This document shows, piece after piece, positions 60,241-64,000 of a stretch of DNA of 64,000 bases. Under the pieces are notes generated by a model. That model saw only the letters and a list, made by a program, of their open reading frames with translations, did not search any database and was not told where the DNA came from. Positions within the stretch are counted from its first letter, which is position 1; each line of letters opens with the position of its first letter. The position numbers and the translations under genes are program-made. Source of the DNA: Acidisoma cellulosilyticum (GTDB taxonomy: Bacteria; Pseudomonadota; Alphaproteobacteria; Acetobacterales; Acetobacteraceae); contig NZ_JAESVA010000008.1 of the NCBI RefSeq assembly GCF_020621385.1, forward strand, positions 1 through 64,000. Direction: 5' to 3'.

Positions 60241-61248
60241 TCAGGCAGCGGCGCCTATGAGATCGGGTGTCCAATGAACCGGGCCGCCGACCGCGAAATG
60301 CCCCATGATGACCTCGGGTGCGATATCGCGGACGACGAAGACCAGACGGTTGCGCCTGTCATCCCCCGGCCAGTTCTGCAACCATTCCGGCCGATAAATC
60401 GTGTGCTGGACAGCGTGAATGACAGCGACATGTCCAGGCCGGTCAGCGAATGCCACCAGCCCCTTGACGCGCAGCAGGTCTTCGCCCCGGTCCGACGCCA
60501 GCCGGCCCAGCGATTTCGCGAGGTCGAGCCGGGTCAGCGGTTGCGTCAATACCAGCGACAGCGTCGTGATGCCCACGGTATGGGCCGCCTGCGGCTGAAC
60601 CGCTTGCGCGGTAAATCTCGACCGCGTGGCGACCGCGGGCACGGCGCCGAACAGCAGCTCGCCCAAATCGTCGTCACCGGGCAAGGAAATGCGCTCGGCC
60701 CAGGCATTGAGACCGTCGAGCATCGCAAACAGCGACGCGGCGGGCGCCAAGAGATCGGATTTGGTGACGAGGATGCGATCGGCGACCGCGACCTGGCTTG
60801 CCGCTTCCGGATGACGCTGCAATGTCCCCTCGCCCGCCACGGCATCGACCAGCGTCACCACAGCCCGGAAACTCAGCACATGGCCCAGCATCGGATCGGC
60901 GGCGAGCGTGTAGAGGATGGGTGCGGGGTCGGCCAATCCACTTGTTTCAATCACAATGCGACTGAAGCTGCGTAGCTCGCCGCGGTCCCGGCGGTCGATC
61001 AGGCTCCGCACAGTGGTGACGATGTCAAGTCGCCGGACGCAGCAAAGACAGCCGCTCGGCATCTCCACCACCTGCTCATCAACGGCCTCGACCAGCAAGT
61101 GATCGAGCGCCATTTCGCCGGCCTCGTTGATGATGACGGCCGTATCGGCGAAATCGGGTTCTGCCAGTACAAGACGCAAAAGGCTCGTCTTGCCGCTGCC
61201 CAGAAATCCGGTCAGCACGGTGACAGGCGTCTTGCCGTCGGCCGCCAT
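60241..61248 (-). CDS. COG0523 family GTP-binding protein (CobW/YjiA-like metallochaperone)
   Basis: A 335-residue G3E GTPase with Walker A GFLGSGKT (14-21), the metal-binding GCLCC motif (66-70), the GTP-specificity TKSD and a CobW C-terminal domain (GLVAFADRPGHVAVIHAVQH, FVVRDIAPEVIMGHF). COG0523 proteins deliver zinc or other metals to enzymes. Between a zinc-type hydantoinase and a monooxygenase, its client is probably the hydantoinase. The ATG shares a base with the RutA stop (TGATG). Confidence 0.87.
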   Translation of the reverse strand: MAADGKTPVTVLTGFLGSGKTSLLRLVLAEPDFADTAVIINEAGEMALDHLLVEAVDEQVVEMPSGCLCCVRRLDIVTTVRSLIDRRDRGELRSFSRIVIETSGLADPAPILYTLAADPMLGHVLSFRAVVTLVDAVAGEGTLQRHPEAASQVAVADRILVTKSDLLAPAASLFAMLDGLNAWAERISLPGDDDLGELLFGAVPAVATRSRFTAQAVQPQAAHTVGITTLSLVLTQPLTRLDLAKSLGRLASDRGEDLLRVKGLVAFADRPGHVAVIHAVQHTIYRPEWLQNWPGDDRRNRLVFVVRDIAPEVIMGHFAVGGPVHWTPDLIGAAA

Positions 61249-62333
61249 CAGGCGGCGATCCGCGCGACCACGTCCGACCGCGATGCCATCAACGGCTGGA
61301 TGCGCTGCCCGAAGGCATCCAGGCCGACAAGAAAATCGTCGAAGGTCATCATGATGCCCTTGGCGCCGGGAATGGTCGCCACCTCATCCAGCAAGCGGGC
61401 GCAGGTGGCGTAGGACCCGACGATCGTGCCCATGTTGAAGTTGACCGCGCCTTCCGGCAGATTGATGTGGCGGGCGGTGCTCGTTTCACCCGCCGTATGA
61501 TCCTTGCCGCCCTGGTCCGCCATCCAGGACAGCGCATCGACATCCGCGCCGTCCCGATAGGCCTGCCACTTGGCCTGCGCTTTTTCGTCGGTCTCGTCGG
61601 CGATGACCATGAACAGCATATAGGACCCGACATCCCGGCCTGTGGCGGCGGCTGCCTCCACCAGCCGCTGCGCGGTCGGCGCGCAAGCGGTGGGCGTATT
61701 GACGCCGACGCCGTTGACGAAATTGAAATCCGCGTAGGTCGCGGCAAAGTCAACGCCGCGGCCGCTCTGTCCCGCGACCACGAGCTTGATCTCGGCCGAG
61801 GGCACCGGTTTCATCATGCAGGCATCCATCGTGAAGAATTCGCCCCGATGGTTCGACTCTCCGGTCGCCCAGAGATCTTTCATGACGGTCACGTATTCCG
61901 TGGCATAGTCATAGCGCTTGCCGAAATAATCGTCGCCGGGCCAAAGTCCCATCTGTTCGTATTCGCGCTTCTGCCAGCCGGTCACGATATTGATGCCGAA
62001 GCGGCCCGGCGCGATGGAATCAATCGTCGTCGCCATGCGCGCGACCAGTGCCGGCGGCAAAGTCAGAATTGCGGTCGAAGCATAGAGTTTAATGTGATTG
62101 GTGACGGAGGCCAGCCCGGCCATCAGGGTGAAGGACTCAAGATTATAGTCCCAGAACTCAGTCTTGCCGCCGAAGCCATGCAACTTGATCATGGAGAGAG
62201 CAAATTCGAAGCCAAGGGCTTCGGCCTTCTGGACGATCTTCTTGTTGAGCGCAAAACTCGGCCGATATTGGGGCGAGGCCTCCGAGATCAACCAGCCATT
62301 GTTCCCGATCGGAATGAAGATGCCCAGATCCAA
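61248..62333 (-). CDS. rutA: Pyrimidine monooxygenase RutA-like flavin enzyme
   Basis: A 361-residue LLM-class (luciferase-like) enzyme with long RutA blocks: [70 protein letters not shown] and [19 protein letters not shown]. coli RutA uses FMN and O2 to open uracil between N3 and C4, giving ureidoacrylate peracid. The start is TTG with AGGAG nine bases upstream. No rutB, C, D, E, F or G appears in the visible part; the substrate could be another pyrimidine or lactam. First gene of the leftward hydrolase operon. Confidence 0.85.
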   Translation of the reverse strand: MDLGIFIPIGNNGWLISEASPQYRPSFALNKKIVQKAEALGFEFALSMIKLHGFGGKTEFWDYNLESFTLMAGLASVTNHIKLYASTAILTLPPALVARMATTIDSIAPGRFGINIVTGWQKREYEQMGLWPGDDYFGKRYDYATEYVTVMKDLWATGESNHRGEFFTMDACMMKPVPSAEIKLVVAGQSGRGVDFAATYADFNFVNGVGVNTPTACAPTAQRLVEAAAATGRDVGSYMLFMVIADETDEKAQAKWQAYRDGADVDALSWMADQGGKDHTAGETSTARHINLPEGAVNFNMGTIVGSYATCARLLDEVATIPGAKGIMMTFDDFLVGLDAFGQRIQPLMASRSDVVARIAA

Positions 62334-62463
62334 TTTTTGCAGCTCCTAAAGGATTGACCTCAGCGGCGGAATGTTTGCGGTATGTCCGAACTTATACATT
62401 TACTTGTTCGCGCATACAACGCATCCTTTCCGCTATTGCGGCTGTACGAGGATAATAAGGTCC
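62334..62463. promoter_or_regulatory. Divergent promoter region, rutA-like operon and amidase pair
   Basis: A 130-bp region between divergent starts. No GTACGGACATATG copy is visible, so control by the nearby GntR protein is not supported here. Confidence 0.45.
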
Positions 62464-63816
62464 ATGGACATCGAATCACCGTTGATCGCACGGCTGGAGC
62501 GCCATCTCGACGCTATCGCGCAACATAACGATACGCTCCACGCCATGATCACGGTGCTCGGCCCTGAAGCCCGCGCGGAGGCTGTGTCGCAAACCGAGCG
62601 GCACCGCCCAGGGGGCGCCCTGTCGGGCAGGATCATCTCGGTCAAGGACAATATCGATACTGCCGGCATCCGCACCACGCGCGGATCGAACTGGTTCACC
62701 GATCGTATGCCGAACCATGACGCGACGGTGGTGGAGCGTATTCGTCGCGCCGGCGCCATCATCATCGGCAAAGACAATTTACATGAATTCGCTTTTGGTG
62801 CGACGTCACAGAACCCGCATCACGGCGCCTGTCGAAACCCCTGGAACCCGGCCGCCATTCCCGGCGGATCAAGTGGCGGGGCCGGCGTTTCGGTCGCAGC
62901 AGGGTTCAGTGAGATCGCCCTCGGCACCGATACGGGCGGGTCTGTGCGTATTCCTGCGGCCCTGAACGGCGTTTCCGGGCTGAGGCCGACCGTCGGCCGC
63001 ATCTCCAATCACGGCGTCATGCCGGTCAGCGCGAGCTTTGACACGGTGGGGCCGTTGGCGCGCCATGCGCGCCACGTGGCGGCCGTCTACGAAGTCCTGG
63101 CGGGCTTCGACCCCCGAGATCCCGTGAGCGTCAACCACCCGGTTGAAAGCTGGGCCGGGCTGCATGCCGGCGGCTTCGAGGGTCTGAAAATCGGCGTTCC
63201 CTGGTCAATGGTGGAGGTTGAGTCCACGCCCACGGTGGCCAAACTGATCCGAGATGCGACCGCGGTGCTGGCCGGCCTTGGCATGACAATCGTCAGCCTC
63301 GGCCTCGCCGAGATCGGCGACCTGAATCTGGCGCTGCAGACAATGGCCCAGGCCGATGCCGCCGCCGTTCATCGCGAACGGTTTGCGAGCAACCCCACCC
63401 GCTTTGGCGGGGATCTTCTGCCGCGCCTCGCCTTGGGCAATGCCATTACAGGACCCGCCTATGCTGATGCCAGGATGCGACAGCTGGCCTGGAAACAGGA
63501 GGTTGCCGAAATCTTCGCGGCGGTCGACGTGATTGCGCTGCCGACCGTGGGTTTTCCCGCGCCACTCGCCGCCGCTTCGCCCGATATGATCGCGGCGACG
63601 CACAGGCTGACGCGGCTCTGCTCCCCCTGGGCATTGGCGGAGGTGCCGGCAATATCGATCCCATGCGGCTTTCAGAACGGCATGCCAATCGGCCTGCAAC
63701 TCGTCGGCCCGCAATGGGCGGAGGCCAGGCTGCTTGCGGTCAGCGTCGGCTTTCAGGACGTTACGGATCACCACCTGCAAATCCCGCCGCTTGTCGCGAA
63801 AGGTCAAATCTCGTGA
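62464..63816 (+). CDS. Amidase (amidase signature family)
   Basis: A 450-residue hydrolase with the complete triad: Lys61 in ISVKDNID, cis-Ser136 in PGGSSGGAG and nucleophile Ser160 in GTDTGGSVR. It starts at the ATG at 62464 (MDIESPL) with AAGG six bases upstream; a frame extension to 62371 is hydrophobic junk. It is divergent from the rutA-like gene and overlaps the next amidase gene (GTGA). Aspartyl-tRNA amidotransferase GatA is an alternative, but no GatB/C neighbour is seen. Confidence 0.9.
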   Translation: MDIESPLIARLERHLDAIAQHNDTLHAMITVLGPEARAEAVSQTERHRPGGALSGRIISVKDNIDTAGIRTTRGSNWFTDRMPNHDATVVERIRRAGAIIIGKDNLHEFAFGATSQNPHHGACRNPWNPAAIPGGSSGGAGVSVAAGFSEIALGTDTGGSVRIPAALNGVSGLRPTVGRISNHGVMPVSASFDTVGPLARHARHVAAVYEVLAGFDPRDPVSVNHPVESWAGLHAGGFEGLKIGVPWSMVEVESTPTVAKLIRDATAVLAGLGMTIVSLGLAEIGDLNLALQTMAQADAAAVHRERFASNPTRFGGDLLPRLALGNAITGPAYADARMRQLAWKQEVAEIFAAVDVIALPTVGFPAPLAAASPDMIAATHRLTRLCSPWALAEVPAISIPCGFQNGMPIGLQLVGPQWAEARLLAVSVGFQDVTDHHLQIPPLVAKGQIS

Positions 63817-64000
63817 ACCAGAGCCTTGACATCATGACCGCGGTTGGCGCGGCCGCGGCCATCCGCGACGGGACCATGACGGTCGAGGATTTCGCCCGCG
63901 GCTGTCTGCAGCGTATGGCAGCGCGGGAAGATGTGTTGAAAGCATGGGCTTACGTCGATCCTGCCGCGGTGCTGCGGCAGGCGCGCGAACTGGACAAGAC
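63813..64000 (+). CDS. Amidase N-terminal part (runs off the right edge)
   Basis: The frame opens with a GTG overlapping the previous stop (GTGA). The visible 62 codons read MNQSLDIMTAVGAAAAIRDG, TMTVEDFARGCLQRMAARED and VLKAWAYVDPAAVLRQAREL, the N-terminal helices of amidase-signature enzymes before the catalytic Lys. A second amidase in tandem with the first suggests two amide-cleaving steps or related substrates. Confidence 0.75.
   Translation, partial: MNQSLDIMTAVGAAAAIRDGTMTVEDFARGCLQRMAAREDVLKAWAYVDPAAVLRQARELDK

Noticed and set aside
1-64000. CRISPR array, tRNA, rRNA, prophage or toxin-antitoxin module
   Set aside because: No direct repeats with regular spacing, no cloverleaf-like sequence with the conserved T-loop, no rRNA-like stretch and no phage or paired toxin genes were seen. 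The HNH protein stands alone.
62464-64000. GatA subunit of the tRNA amidotransferase
   Set aside because: Two amidase genes overlap each other and no gatB or gatC lies beside them; the catabolic neighbours favour small-molecule amidases.

Overview
The window is GC-rich DNA, about 60% G+C by eye, with the gene style of an alphaproteobacterium. ATGA stop/start overlaps, GTG and TTG starts, and many ABC importers paired with SDR oxidoreductases are all frequent. The giant repeat-plus-Hint protein and the dispersed 47-bp palindromes fit Acetobacteraceae or related Rhodospirillales; this placement is inference. No rRNA, tRNA, CRISPR array, replication origin or prophage was seen.

Region 1 (1-26.5 kb) is a catabolic island built from three ABC import systems and soluble enzymes. 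A leftward run encodes an SDR, a hydroxyisobutyrate-type dehydrogenase, an MmgE/PrpD protein, a carboxymuconolactone-decarboxylase-like protein, a metallo-beta-lactamase-fold hydrolase, an MFS carrier and a GabD-type aldehyde dehydrogenase. A divergent LysR regulator heads it. Next come a near-identical second copy of the dehydrogenase, a branched-chain-amino-acid-type importer with a fused LivM-LivG protein, and two ribose-type importers. In one of these the permease is fused to an SMP-30-like beta-propeller, and a second propeller gene follows. A palindromic T-N11-A motif (TATAGCAGCTATA and variants) sits in front of all four transcription units, so the LysR protein may control the whole island.

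Region 2 (26.5-31.9 kb) is a scarred accessory stretch. It holds inverted 47-bp palindromes, an IS6-type end, an SDR without the usual Tyr/Lys, a small unknown protein, an HNH protein, a TetR remnant, a dehydratase remnant, a methyltransferase and an isoaspartyl peptidase/asparaginase.

Region 3 (32-43.3 kb) holds a complete dipeptide/oligopeptide-type importer. Upstream is a GntR-headed operon with a creatininase-family amidohydrolase, a ketopantoate-reductase-like protein and an SDR. A divergent amidase is preceded by a small putative partner protein.

Region 4 (43.3-51 kb) contains broken IS6 and IS5 pieces, a 42-bp perfect palindrome, an SDR, a DUF1330 protein and a 1751-residue surface-type protein with a C-terminal Hint domain.

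Region 5 (51-64 kb) is a second catabolic island. A UTRA-type GntR regulator, an MFS carrier and a ribose-type ABC importer share a 13-bp operator-like sequence (GTACGGACATATG). They face a leftward operon of RutA-type pyrimidine monooxygenase, COG0523 GTPase, dihydropyrimidinase/hydantoinase, amidase and a small AtzG-like protein. Two further amidases run off the right edge. Together these suggest import and hydrolysis of a cyclic ureide, pyrimidine or amide.
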